A stretch of DNA of 19,720 nucleotides from an uncultured Sutterella sp. Lineage in GTDB: Bacteria > Pseudomonadota > Gammaproteobacteria > Burkholderiales > Burkholderiaceae_F. Location of the stretch: the NCBI GenBank assembly GCA_902493085.1, contig CABUOH010000007.1, forward strand, positions 1 to 19,720. Reading direction: 5' to 3'. How positions within the stretch are numbered: position 1 is the stretch's first letter; every line of letters begins with the position of its first letter. Position numbers and translations under genes: made by a program. The notes under the pieces were generated by a model. The model worked only from the letters and a program-made list of their open reading frames with translations. It was not told where the DNA came from and did no database searches. Shown here piece by piece: positions 6,713 to 14,508 of the stretch.

Positions 6713-7807
6713 TTACTCGACGGCGTGCCCACGCGCCTTTTCCCCCGTCAGATAGACTTCGAGCCATTGGCTGTAACGCGAAACGATGAAGCTGAAGAAG
6801 AAATACACAAGTGCAATGAAAACATAGCCTTCAATGAAGTAGCCGCGCCAGAGTGCATCGCCCAAAGCCAGACGCAGACTTCCCGTCAGGTCGTACATCG
6901 AGACGACCGTCACGAGGGACGTATCCATAAAGCACGACAGAAGACTATTGACGAAGGCCGGAATAATGGTGACAAGCGCCTGCGGCAGAATCACCGCCGT
7001 ATAAACCTGCCGCTGAGATAGTCCAAGCGAAGCGGCTGCGTCGAACTGTCCTCGCGGAATGGTTTGAAGACCGCCGCGAACAATTTCCGCCATATAGGCC
7101 GCCTGAAAAAGCGCAATGGCAACGGAGACTCTCCAGAACGGATCAATGCGCACACCAGCAGGCAGGAGAAGCGGAAAAATGAAAGCCGCCACAAAAAGCA
7201 CCGTAATGAGCGGCACGCCGCGAACAAGTTCAATATAGCCCGTAGAAACGGCTGCGACAGCCGGCATTTTGCTGCGACGGCCGAGCGCAAGCAGGATGCC
7301 TAGAGGTACGGATGCGCCCATACCCACAAGCGTAAGCACAATCGTGAGCGGCAAGCCTCCCCACATGTCAGTTGAGATGCTCTCTAGTCCAAAGACGCCG
7401 CCCAGCATCAGGACAAAGAAAACGACGACGGTCCCGATCCAGAGCATGCCGAGCGTCCGCAGATAGGGCTTGCGCCACATGAAGGGAAAGGCGCTTACCA
7501 CCAACATGGCAAGCACAAGCCCCGTCGCCGCGGCAGCCCGCCACTGCAGATGGTAAGGATATCGGCCGAAAATGATCAGACGCCACTTCTCTGCGACAAA
7601 TCCCCAACAGGCGCCCGCCCCTTGGCTGCACGCGTGCACATCAGGTGCCCAGACTGCATTGACAAGCCCCCAAAAAAACAGTTTAACCACGACAAGCGCA
7701 ATGACAGCAGATACGGCGACAGTCAGAATAGACGCAGCGGGCGAATAGAAATACCGGCGGCGGATGCGCTGCGCAAGAGAGCCGCTGAATGAGCTTTCGG
7801 TAATCAT
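6713..7807 (-). CDS. aapM: General L-amino acid ABC transporter permease AapM
   Basis: A 364-residue inner membrane permease of the HisMQ/AapM family, which pairs with AapQ to form the channel for polar amino acid uptake. The start at 7807 follows a strong AAGGAGA (spacing about 6 nt) and leaves 10 nt after aapQ; the longer frame to 7855 would run into aapQ. The N-terminal half has two or three membrane segments and the long periplasmic insertion typical of Aap permeases (with C-rich HACSQGAGACWG). The C-terminal BPD_transp_1 domain carries the EAA loop (YMAEIVRGGLQTIPRGQFDA), which contacts the ATPase. The ATPase gene aapP, which normally follows aapM, is absent; the AtaL-like gene takes its place. 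Confidence 0.92.
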   Translation of the reverse strand: MITESSFSGSLAQRIRRRYFYSPAASILTVAVSAVIALVVVKLFFWGLVNAVWAPDVHACSQGAGACWGFVAEKWRLIIFGRYPYHLQWRAAAATGLVLAMLVVSAFPFMWRKPYLRTLGMLWIGTVVVFFVLMLGGVFGLESISTDMWGGLPLTIVLTLVGMGASVPLGILLALGRRSKMPAVAAVSTGYIELVRGVPLITVLFVAAFIFPLLLPAGVRIDPFWRVSVAIALFQAAYMAEIVRGGLQTIPRGQFDAAASLGLSQRQVYTAVILPQALVTIIPAFVNSLLSCFMDTSLVTVVSMYDLTGSLRLALGDALWRGYFIEGYVFIALVYFFFSFIVSRYSQWLEVYLTGEKARGHAVE

Positions 7808-7817
7808 CCCGTTCTCC

Positions 7818-8993
7818 TTACTGAGGAGCCCGCATGATGCGGGCGTTAAGCGCATTCATCACAACCGAGATGACGAGATTGAGCGTCAAATAGACGGCCA
7901 TGATGATGCAGATGACCTCAAGCGCCTGAGCGCTCACATTGATCACGGTATTGCCAATATTGACCAGATCCGGATAGCCCACCAATACGGCAAGGGAGGA
8001 ATTCTTCGTGAGATTCATGTACTGGCTCGCGAGCGGAGGTATCACCAAGCGCATGGACTGCGGGAAGATGACGTAGCTCACCGTCTCAGTCATCGTCATG
8101 CCGAGCGCAAGCCCTGCATCCCACTGCCCGGCCTTGACGGCAAGGACACCCGCACGCACGATCTCCGCAATGGAGGCTGACGTAAAAAGCGTGAGACCGA
8201 GCGACAATGCGAGAAACTCCGGCGAAATTTGACTGCCGCCCCTAAGTGCGAAACGCGTCTGCACAGGATGATCCCATCCGGAGACGACGCCGCAAAGCAC
8301 CCAGGCGACGGTGAAAACGACGGCAAAAACAATAATGCCGGTCGTATTGGCCATGAGCCCCGTCATGCGGCGACGAGCAAAAAAGGCCGTTGCACAACCA
8401 AACAAGACGCCTACTCCGGCAGCTATCCATACAGCCCAACCGCCGAGCAACGGCGAAGCGTACTGCAAACCACTCTTCGAAAGAAACACCCAGTCACCTA
8501 TGTGCAAGGCCGTGCGGCCCGCCGGCAGAAGTTCCGTCACGGCAAGATAAACGGCCAACAACAAAACGAGAAGAGGAATGTTGCGGTAAAACTCAACATG
8601 CGCCGTACCTAAAAAACGCAACATAGGATGGCGCGAAAGACGCATAAGCCCCACAACAATGCCCAATACCGTCGCAGCCATGATGGCCACTGCGGAGACC
8701 TTGATCGTGTTGAACATGCCCACAAGGAAGGCTCGCGACATGTGATCCGTGTTACTGAACGGAATTACCGCCTCGCCAATGTCGAATCCTGCCGGATTGT
8801 TGAGAAAGGCAAAGCCGCTGTTGATGTGACGTTCCGCAAGATTGTCCGCAACGTTCATGGACACGGCGGCAAGAAAGCCTACAAGAATAAGAATCAATAC
8901 AGCCTGAATCGTGTATTCGCGGCGTTTCCTGGCCTTTTCGCGCTCTTTCCAAGCAGCATCGCCATAAATACCAAAAGAGTCCCTGGATAGCAT
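7818..8993 (-). CDS. aapQ: General L-amino acid ABC transporter permease AapQ
   Basis: A 391-residue permease, partner of AapM. I start it at ATG 8993 (MLSRDSFGIYGDAAWK). The open frame reaches 9056, but that extension reads through the terminator hairpin at 9014-9045 and encodes no family sequence. No strong Shine-Dalgarno precedes 8993, so this start is less certain. Features include a first membrane segment at about 28-47, the AapQ-type periplasmic stretch GFAFLNNPAGFDIGE, several further membrane helices, and the EAA loop SIAEIVRAGVLAVKAGQWDA near the C-terminus. It ends 10 nt before aapM, so the two permeases are translated from one mRNA. Confidence 0.9.
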   Translation of the reverse strand: MLSRDSFGIYGDAAWKEREKARKRREYTIQAVLILILVGFLAAVSMNVADNLAERHINSGFAFLNNPAGFDIGEAVIPFSNTDHMSRAFLVGMFNTIKVSAVAIMAATVLGIVVGLMRLSRHPMLRFLGTAHVEFYRNIPLLVLLLAVYLAVTELLPAGRTALHIGDWVFLSKSGLQYASPLLGGWAVWIAAGVGVLFGCATAFFARRRMTGLMANTTGIIVFAVVFTVAWVLCGVVSGWDHPVQTRFALRGGSQISPEFLALSLGLTLFTSASIAEIVRAGVLAVKAGQWDAGLALGMTMTETVSYVIFPQSMRLVIPPLASQYMNLTKNSSLAVLVGYPDLVNIGNTVINVSAQALEVICIIMAVYLTLNLVISVVMNALNARIMRAPQ

Positions 8994-9013
8994 TTGAAAA
9001 CTTATTGACTGAC

Positions 9014-9045
9014 AAAAGGCTCCAGAGCATCCCCTGGAGCCTTTT
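9014..9045 (-). terminator. Hairpin terminator between aapJ and aapQ
   Basis: AAAAGGCTCCAG (9014-9025) pairs perfectly with CTGGAGCCTTTT (9034-9045) around an 8-nt loop. It begins about 40 nt after the aapJ stop. Hairpins between a binding protein gene and its permease genes are common and make the binding protein more abundant than the membrane subunits. The stem is symmetric, with T4 on either strand. Confidence 0.8.
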
Positions 9046-9087
9046 GCATTTAACAATGGACTGCGAATTCGCAGCCAAGGGCATGGA

Positions 9088-10110
9088 TCAGCGGATCGGC
9101 ATAGCGTACATCAGGCCGCCATCGGTCCACAAGCGATTCAGGCCACGGGGCAAATTGAGCGGCGTCTTGGGACCGAAGAACTCAGTCCAAGATTCACCGT
9201 AATTGCCAACCTGCTTAATGATACGGTACGACCATTCCTTGTCGAGACCGATCAGCTTGCCCATATCGTCGCTCTGTCCGAGCAGACGCTGAACGTTCGG
9301 ATTGGCACTCGTCTTGCGGAGTTCGTCGACATTGCCCTTCGTGATGCCAAGCTCTTCGGCTTCGACCATGGCGTTGAAAGACCAACGAACGATCTGGAAC
9401 CATTCGTCATCACCACGACGAACGGCCGGCCCAAGAGGCTCCTTGGAAATCACTTCAGAAAGAATTTCATATTTGGACGGATCCTGAGCAAGCGTGCGCA
9501 TGCCCGCGAGGTCGGACATGTCGGTCGTGTAGACCTGACAACGACCGGAAAGGAAGGCAGACTGAGTGGCCTCGGTCGTATCGAACACCACCGTCTTGTA
9601 GCTCAGCTTGTGAGAATTGAAGTAGTCGGCCAACGTCTTTTCAGAAGACGTCCCGGACTGCACGCAGATCGTGGCACCGTCGAGTTCCTTGGCAGTCTTG
9701 ATGCCGAATTCCTTCGGGACGATAAATCCTTGACCGTCATAGTAGGAAACAGCCACGAAAACAGATCCCTGGCTGGCATCGCGCGTCATTGTCCAAGTCG
9801 TGTTGCGGGCGAGCATGTCGATTTCGCCAGCCTGAAGAGCCGTGAAGCGCTGAGGAGAGCTGAGCGGAACATACTTGACCTTGTCCGCATCGCCCAGAAC
9901 GGCAGCGGCGACGGATCGACAGATATTGACATCTAGACCGCGCCACTTGCCTTGACTGTCGGCACTGGAAAAGCCCGGGGCAGACGTGTTGACACCGCAA
10001 AGCACATGGCCTCGCTTCTTGACGTTGTCGAGCGTGACACCGGCAACGGCGGGCATGGCAACGACACCGGCAGCAAGCAGTGCGGCGACGGACAAAAGCT
10101 TCATCTTCAT
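9088..10110 (-). CDS. aapJ: Amino acid ABC transporter periplasmic binding protein AapJ
   Basis: A 340-residue periplasmic binding protein of the SBP_bac_3 (AapJ/BztA) family, which captures polar L-amino acids and delivers them to AapQM. I choose ATG 10110, which has GGAAG 7-8 nt upstream; the ATG at 10125 has no ribosome binding site. The signal peptide MKMKLLSVAALLAAGVVAMP ends in a likely cleavage site AVA-G. The mature part shows RGHVLCGVN, WRGLDVNICR, RFTALQAGEIDMLARNTTWT and YTTDMSDLAGMR, all as expected for this family. It is the first gene of the aap locus and is divergent from the paeA-like gene. Confidence 0.95.
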   Translation of the reverse strand: MKMKLLSVAALLAAGVVAMPAVAGVTLDNVKKRGHVLCGVNTSAPGFSSADSQGKWRGLDVNICRSVAAAVLGDADKVKYVPLSSPQRFTALQAGEIDMLARNTTWTMTRDASQGSVFVAVSYYDGQGFIVPKEFGIKTAKELDGATICVQSGTSSEKTLADYFNSHKLSYKTVVFDTTEATQSAFLSGRCQVYTTDMSDLAGMRTLAQDPSKYEILSEVISKEPLGPAVRRGDDEWFQIVRWSFNAMVEAEELGITKGNVDELRKTSANPNVQRLLGQSDDMGKLIGLDKEWSYRIIKQVGNYGESWTEFFGPKTPLNLPRGLNRLWTDGGLMYAMPIR

Positions 10111-10404
10111 TTCAATATCTTCCATTCAGGATCGAGTTGTTCCACCTGTCGCCCAACGCGTTGCAGGAAGGTCGCAACGGGACTTCGGGCGTCAATGCCT
10201 TCAAGTGTACATGCACTTCTGAAACAGACACGCAAAAAATGACCTTCATCGAATCCCGAACAATCCATCTATTTTGTTCTGCCTAGAAAACACGTCCAAA
10301 CACCGAACGTACACGCATTCACTCAAAAAATGCCCTGTAAAACACAGAGTTAGCCACACCCTCCATGTTACAATGGCAAACTTAGCAAACTCCCGATCAG
10401 TCTT
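10111..10404. promoter_or_regulatory. Divergent intergenic region aapJ / paeA-like
   Basis: This 294-nt gap is the largest in the window and holds no credible gene. It contains inverted repeats AAGTG-TACATG-CACTT (10203-10218) and CGTTGC...GCAACG (10159-10164 with 10174-10179), both upstream of aapJ. An extended -10 for the plus-strand gene lies at 10366-10374. On the minus strand a poor pair (TTGGAC, 17 nt, CAAAAT) lies around 10265-10293 and is the best aapJ promoter I can find, at low confidence. Confidence 0.5.
10366..10374 (+). promoter_or_regulatory. Candidate extended -10 promoter for the paeA-like gene
   Basis: TGTTACAAT matches TGnTATAAT with one change and is identical to the candidate upstream of prfC. 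The expected start site, near 10381, would give a leader of about 24 nt before ATG 10405. The -35 region is poor. Confidence 0.45.
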
Positions 10405-11730
10405 ATGTCTGTTTACACAGAACTGTTTTGCCTTTCCCTTCTCATCTGCCTTAGCGCCTTCCTAAGCTGCGCTGAAATTTCTCTTGCCTCCGCACGCCGT
10501 TCCCGACTCACCGTTCTCGCGGATGACGGCGACCGCCGCGCCAAGCTCGTTCTCGATCTCCAAGAGCATCCTGGCCAATTCTTCTCCGCCATTCAGATCG
10601 GCACGAACGCTCTTGCTCTTCTTGGCGGCGTCGTCGGTGAGGCCGCCTTCTCCCCGTTCTTCAACTGGTGCCTCTCCTTCATATTTACGCCCACGCAGAT
10701 TCACGGCGTCGACTTCATCATATCCTTTGTGCTCGCCACGCTCCTCTTCGTGATCTTTGCAGATCTGCTTCCTAAGCGTTTGGCCGTCGCCAAGCCTGAA
10801 GAGACTGCCATGGCCGTTGTTCGTCCGACCTTCGTGATGATCAAGCTGCTGCGTCCGATCGTCTTCGTTCTGGAAAAGTTCTCGGATGCACTGATGCGCT
10901 CTCTCGGCTTTTCGACGAAGCGTCAGGACACCATCACGTCTGAAGACATTCTTGCAAGCGTCGGAGCAGGCACGGCTGCGGGCGTGCTCGCCCCTCAGGA
11001 AGAAGCCGTCATTCAGAACGTATTCGATCTCGAAAGCCGTCTCGTGCCCTCCGCCATGACGCCGCGCGAGAATATCGTTTTTTTCACGCTTGACGATCCT
11101 GAAGAGGTCGTGCGTGCCAAAATCTCATCCGTTCCCTACAACCGCTTCCTCATTTGCGACAAAGATCTTGACCACATCGTCGGCTACGTCGACAGCATGC
11201 ATATTCTGCGTCAAGTCCTCAACAACAAACCGATTTCATTCAAGGAGCCGGGCGTCGTTCAGACCTGTCCCTTCATCCCGGACAGCCTGACGCTTTCGGA
11301 AGTCCTTGACGTCTTCCAGCGCTCCCGTGCCGACTTCGCAGTCATTCTCAATGAATATGCGCTGGTCGTCGGCGTCATCACGATCAACGACGTGATGAGC
11401 ACGGTGATGGGCGAACTCGTCGTCAATGCCGACGAGCTTCAGATTGTCGAACGTGAAGACGGCACTTGGCTTGTTGACGGCTCCACGCCGATCGACGATC
11501 TTGAGCATGCACTCGACATCGACGAGTTCCCGGAAGACACCACCTACGAAACAGTCGCCGGCTTCATGATGTACATGCTACGCAAGATTCCCAAACGCAC
11601 CGACAAAGTCGTTTGGGCCGGCTACACCTTCGAAGTGATTGACGTCGACAACAACAAGATCGACCAGATTCTCGTGACACGCAACAAACGCCCGGCGCCT
11701 GCCGCCGATGAGCCCGCCGCCCGCGACTGA
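10405..11730 (+). CDS. paeA: PaeA/YtfL-like polyamine export protein, CNNM/CorC family
   Basis: A 441-residue inner membrane protein. As I recall E. coli YtfL (PaeA, a cadaverine/putrescine exporter, 447 aa), the match runs the full length. An N-terminal DUF21 membrane domain (about 1-190) has AEISLASARR, ENPGQFF-like EHPGQFFSAIQIG and FADLLPKRL. A CBS pair follows (about 210-335), with MTPRENIVFF, HIVGYVDS and DFAVILNEYALVVGVITIND. A CorC_HlyC domain (about 345-430) has GSTPIDDLEHALDIDEFP and FMMYMLRKIPKRTD. No clear Shine-Dalgarno precedes ATG 10405. It is monocistronic, between its own promoter and a terminator. Polyamine export is inferred from this resemblance; another CNNM/CorC substrate such as Mg2+ is possible. 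Confidence 0.88.
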   Translation: MSVYTELFCLSLLICLSAFLSCAEISLASARRSRLTVLADDGDRRAKLVLDLQEHPGQFFSAIQIGTNALALLGGVVGEAAFSPFFNWCLSFIFTPTQIHGVDFIISFVLATLLFVIFADLLPKRLAVAKPEETAMAVVRPTFVMIKLLRPIVFVLEKFSDALMRSLGFSTKRQDTITSEDILASVGAGTAAGVLAPQEEAVIQNVFDLESRLVPSAMTPRENIVFFTLDDPEEVVRAKISSVPYNRFLICDKDLDHIVGYVDSMHILRQVLNNKPISFKEPGVVQTCPFIPDSLTLSEVLDVFQRSRADFAVILNEYALVVGVITINDVMSTVMGELVVNADELQIVEREDGTWLVDGSTPIDDLEHALDIDEFPEDTTYETVAGFMMYMLRKIPKRTDKVVWAGYTFEVIDVDNNKIDQILVTRNKRPAPAADEPAARD

Positions 11731-11738
11731 TCAATCAC

Positions 11739-11772
11739 AAAAGAGGAGCTCCCTTCGGTGCTCCTCTTTTTT
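11739..11772. terminator. Bidirectional terminator shared by paeA-like gene and topB
   Basis: AAAAGAGGAGC (11739-11749) pairs with GCTCCTCTTTT (11760-11770) around a 10-nt loop that contains TTCG. T6 follows on the plus strand and T4 on the minus strand. It sits 8 nt after the plus-strand stop and 17 nt beyond the topB stop. Confidence 0.9.
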
Positions 11773-11789
11773 CACCCGCTTGGGCGAAA

Positions 11790-14345
11790 TTATTCGGCCT
11801 TGTCCTTCTTCGCGGAACGCCGCGTCGTCTTCCCGGACTTGGTCTCAACAGCCTCCTCGGCTTCATCGCCCGCCTCGGCGTCCTTCTTGCTCGGCTGGAA
11901 TTCAAACGCAATGCTTCCATTGCTCTTCACCACCAAAAAGGCCTTGAAGGCACGCTTGCTCTTCTTCGAGATGAACCCTGAAAGCAGCTGCGTACGCTTA
12001 TTGGCAAGCAGTTCCGTAACCTCCTCAGGCGTAATGTCGCGAGAAAGAATTGTCTTGCCGATGCGAAATGCGCACTTCTTTTCACCGCGTACATTCTTTT
12101 CACACTGGTAGGCTGAAGGCATCTCCAACACTCTAGCGCCGCAACACGGACATACGCCCACAGTGGGAGCGCCTTCAATCTCCTCGTCCGTAACTTCCGA
12201 CTTCTCTGCGTCGCCGAAGTCGAACTGCATCTTCCAGAGTCCGTCGGCTTCATCCTTCTTGAGAATCAGCTCTGCCTCGAACGGGAAGCCGCGCTTGCTG
12301 ATGAAGCCGGACAGCGGTCCCACCCGCCCTGTATGAAGAAGCTCCTCGACCTCAGCTTGTTCGAGCATGCGTCCAGAAGGATGCTTGGCGATCGAAAATT
12401 CGCAACCCGGTGTCGTGCAGGCAAAACGTCGATAATTTTCTACGATCTCACCGCCGCATTGCGGACACGGGGCGTCAATACGCCTCGGATTATCAAGCGG
12501 TACGCTGTTGCCTTCGTATTGCTTGGCCATTTCGACTACGTTTTCGGTCAGGCCGCGAATCTCTCGCATGAACTCGTCACTCTTGAACTTCCCCTCCTCG
12601 ATGAGGCGCAGCTTCTGCTCCCACTCCGCAGTGAGACGAGGCTCGCTTAATTCAGCGATCTTCAATCCCTTGAGCAGCGTAATGAGCTGGAAGGCCTTGG
12701 CCATAGGCTGCAAATCGCGCTCCTCACGCCTCATGTACTTCTGTTCAATCAGTCCCTCGATGATTGAAGCGCGGGTTGCCGGCGTACCGAGCCCCTTGTC
12801 GGCCATGGCGCCTCGCAACTCATCATCTTCAAGCTTTTTGCCTGCAGTCTCCATGGCGCTCAGAAGCGTCGCTTCCGTGTAACGTGCGGGTGCCTTGGTC
12901 TGCATGGCGGATACAACGACGTCCTTCACGGCAGCCGACTCGCCAGGCGTCACAGGAGTGAGCACTTCTCGCTGAGAACGCCCCTTGCCGGCCACTTCAA
13001 GCCAGCCCGGCTCAACGAGAACCTTTCCTTCGGTCTTGAACTGATGCGCTCCAACAGTCGTGATACGAACCGTCACGTCATGCTCAGCCGCAGGAAAAAA
13101 GACCGCAAGAAAGCGACGAACAACCAAGTCAAAGATCTTCTGCTCGACTTCATTGAGAGTCTTTGGAAGCTGCCCCGTCGGGATAATGGCAAAGTGATCG
13201 CTTATCTTGGTGTTGTCGAAGATGCGTTTGTCTGGACGAACCCAGTTCTGAGCCAAAATTCTCGCAGCAAAGCCGGCATAGTCCGGGAGCCCTCCCAATG
13301 CACTGAGCGTGTCACGCACGGTCGGCATGTAGTCTTCAGGAAGGGCACGGGCGTCGGTTCGCGGATAAGTGAGCACCTTGTGCTTTTCATAAAGCGCCTG
13401 CGCGATGGACAGCGTCGTCTTGGCGGAATAACCGAAACGACTATTGGCCTCGCGCTGCAGACTCGTCAGATCAAAAAGCAACGGAGAAAGCTGGCGGGAG
13501 CGCTTTGAGGTTTCCTCAACTTTGCCCGCACTGTTTCGGCAAGCCGCTGCGATTCCGCGAGCCTCATCCTCGGTCCAAAGGCGTTCGGGTTTGCGATCCG
13601 GCTCATTCTTATCCTTGCGAAAGTTCGGATCGATCCAAGTACCCTCATATTCGCCAGCGGAAACCCCGAATACGGCGGAGACTTCCCAATAGCTCTTGGG
13701 CACAAAGGCATTGATCTCCTCTTCGCGCTTGACAACGATGGCAAGCGTCGGAGTTTGAACCCGCCCGACCGTCGTCAAGAAGAAGCCGCCCTCCTTGGAG
13801 TTGAAGGCAGTCATGGCACGTGTGCCATTGATACCCACAAGCCAATCGGCTTCGGAGCGGCAACGGGCAGAAGCTTCGAGAGGCTTCATCTCCTCATCGG
13901 TGCGCAGATGACGGAAACCCTCTTGGATGGCGCTCTTCGTCATGGACTGAAGCCACAGACGCTTCACAGGCTTCTTGCTTGCGCAAGACTGCATGATGTA
14001 GCGAAAAATCAGCTCACCCTCGCGTCCCGCATCGCATGCATTAATGACTTCGGTCACGGCACGGCTCCGAATCTTCTTCGACAAGGCCTTGAGCTTCTCC
14101 TCAGACTTCTTGATCGGCTTGAGTTCAAAGTAGGGCGGCAGGACCGGAAGATTCTTGAAGGTCCAACGACCGCGCTTGACGTCAAACTCCTCGGGAGCGG
14201 TAATTTCGAGCAAGTGACCGATTGCGGAGCCGATCACCATGTCGTCGCGAACCCAGAAGTCGCCGTCGCGCGTAAAGCCTCCCAGGGCTCGCGCAATATC
14301 ACCCGCAACGGAAGGCTTTTCAGCAATGACAAGAGATAAGGACAT
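11790..14345 (-). CDS. topB: DNA topoisomerase III (type IA)
   Basis: An 851-residue type IA topoisomerase, which passes single strands to relax negative supercoils and decatenate DNA. I start at ATG 14345, which has GGAG 9 nt upstream and puts the Toprim domain at the N-terminus; the frame extends to 14474 without family sequence. Toprim residues are E9 (IAEKPS) and DAGREGE (105-111). The active-site tyrosine is Y327 in LTYPRTD. The C-terminal part carries two four-cysteine zinc ribbons, one at C627, C630, C643 and C648 and one at about C732/C735, C748 and C758. Each is followed by a Topo_C repeat (LSGFISK at 678-684 and 788-794). A charged lysine-rich tail ends the protein. E. coli TopB (about 650 aa) lacks this long tail. 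It lies 163 nt downstream of dprA. Confidence 0.95.
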   Translation of the reverse strand: MSLSLVIAEKPSVAGDIARALGGFTRDGDFWVRDDMVIGSAIGHLLEITAPEEFDVKRGRWTFKNLPVLPPYFELKPIKKSEEKLKALSKKIRSRAVTEVINACDAGREGELIFRYIMQSCASKKPVKRLWLQSMTKSAIQEGFRHLRTDEEMKPLEASARCRSEADWLVGINGTRAMTAFNSKEGGFFLTTVGRVQTPTLAIVVKREEEINAFVPKSYWEVSAVFGVSAGEYEGTWIDPNFRKDKNEPDRKPERLWTEDEARGIAAACRNSAGKVEETSKRSRQLSPLLFDLTSLQREANSRFGYSAKTTLSIAQALYEKHKVLTYPRTDARALPEDYMPTVRDTLSALGGLPDYAGFAARILAQNWVRPDKRIFDNTKISDHFAIIPTGQLPKTLNEVEQKIFDLVVRRFLAVFFPAAEHDVTVRITTVGAHQFKTEGKVLVEPGWLEVAGKGRSQREVLTPVTPGESAAVKDVVVSAMQTKAPARYTEATLLSAMETAGKKLEDDELRGAMADKGLGTPATRASIIEGLIEQKYMRREERDLQPMAKAFQLITLLKGLKIAELSEPRLTAEWEQKLRLIEEGKFKSDEFMREIRGLTENVVEMAKQYEGNSVPLDNPRRIDAPCPQCGGEIVENYRRFACTTPGCEFSIAKHPSGRMLEQAEVEELLHTGRVGPLSGFISKRGFPFEAELILKKDEADGLWKMQFDFGDAEKSEVTDEEIEGAPTVGVCPCCGARVLEMPSAYQCEKNVRGEKKCAFRIGKTILSRDITPEEVTELLANKRTQLLSGFISKKSKRAFKAFLVVKSNGSIAFEFQPSKKDAEAGDEAEEAVETKSGKTTRRSAKKDKAE

Positions 14346-14508
14346 ACGATGCAACTCCATGACCGCAGTTAACGAAAAGTCTGCGGGCACAGCAAACTGA
14401 AAACAATAGGATGACGGCTTGCGCCTGCGATGGACATCATTATGCAACATACGCCGCAACGAATGCCCTCGCATGATTTATACAGCGTACCAACGTAGTA
14501 CGCCCAAC

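Noticed and set aside
6672..6767. N-terminal extension of the AtaL-like gene to 6767
   Set aside because: It overlaps the 3' end of aapM and adds 32 residues with no family match. ATG 6671 has AAAGG upstream.
10274..10465. Small plus-strand frame of 63 codons upstream of the paeA-like gene
   Set aside because: It overlaps the paeA start in another frame, has no ribosome binding site, and its product has no recognisable features.
13755..14339. Plus-strand open frame of 194 codons opposite topB
   Set aside because: It is antisense to the Toprim region of topB and is a shadow frame.
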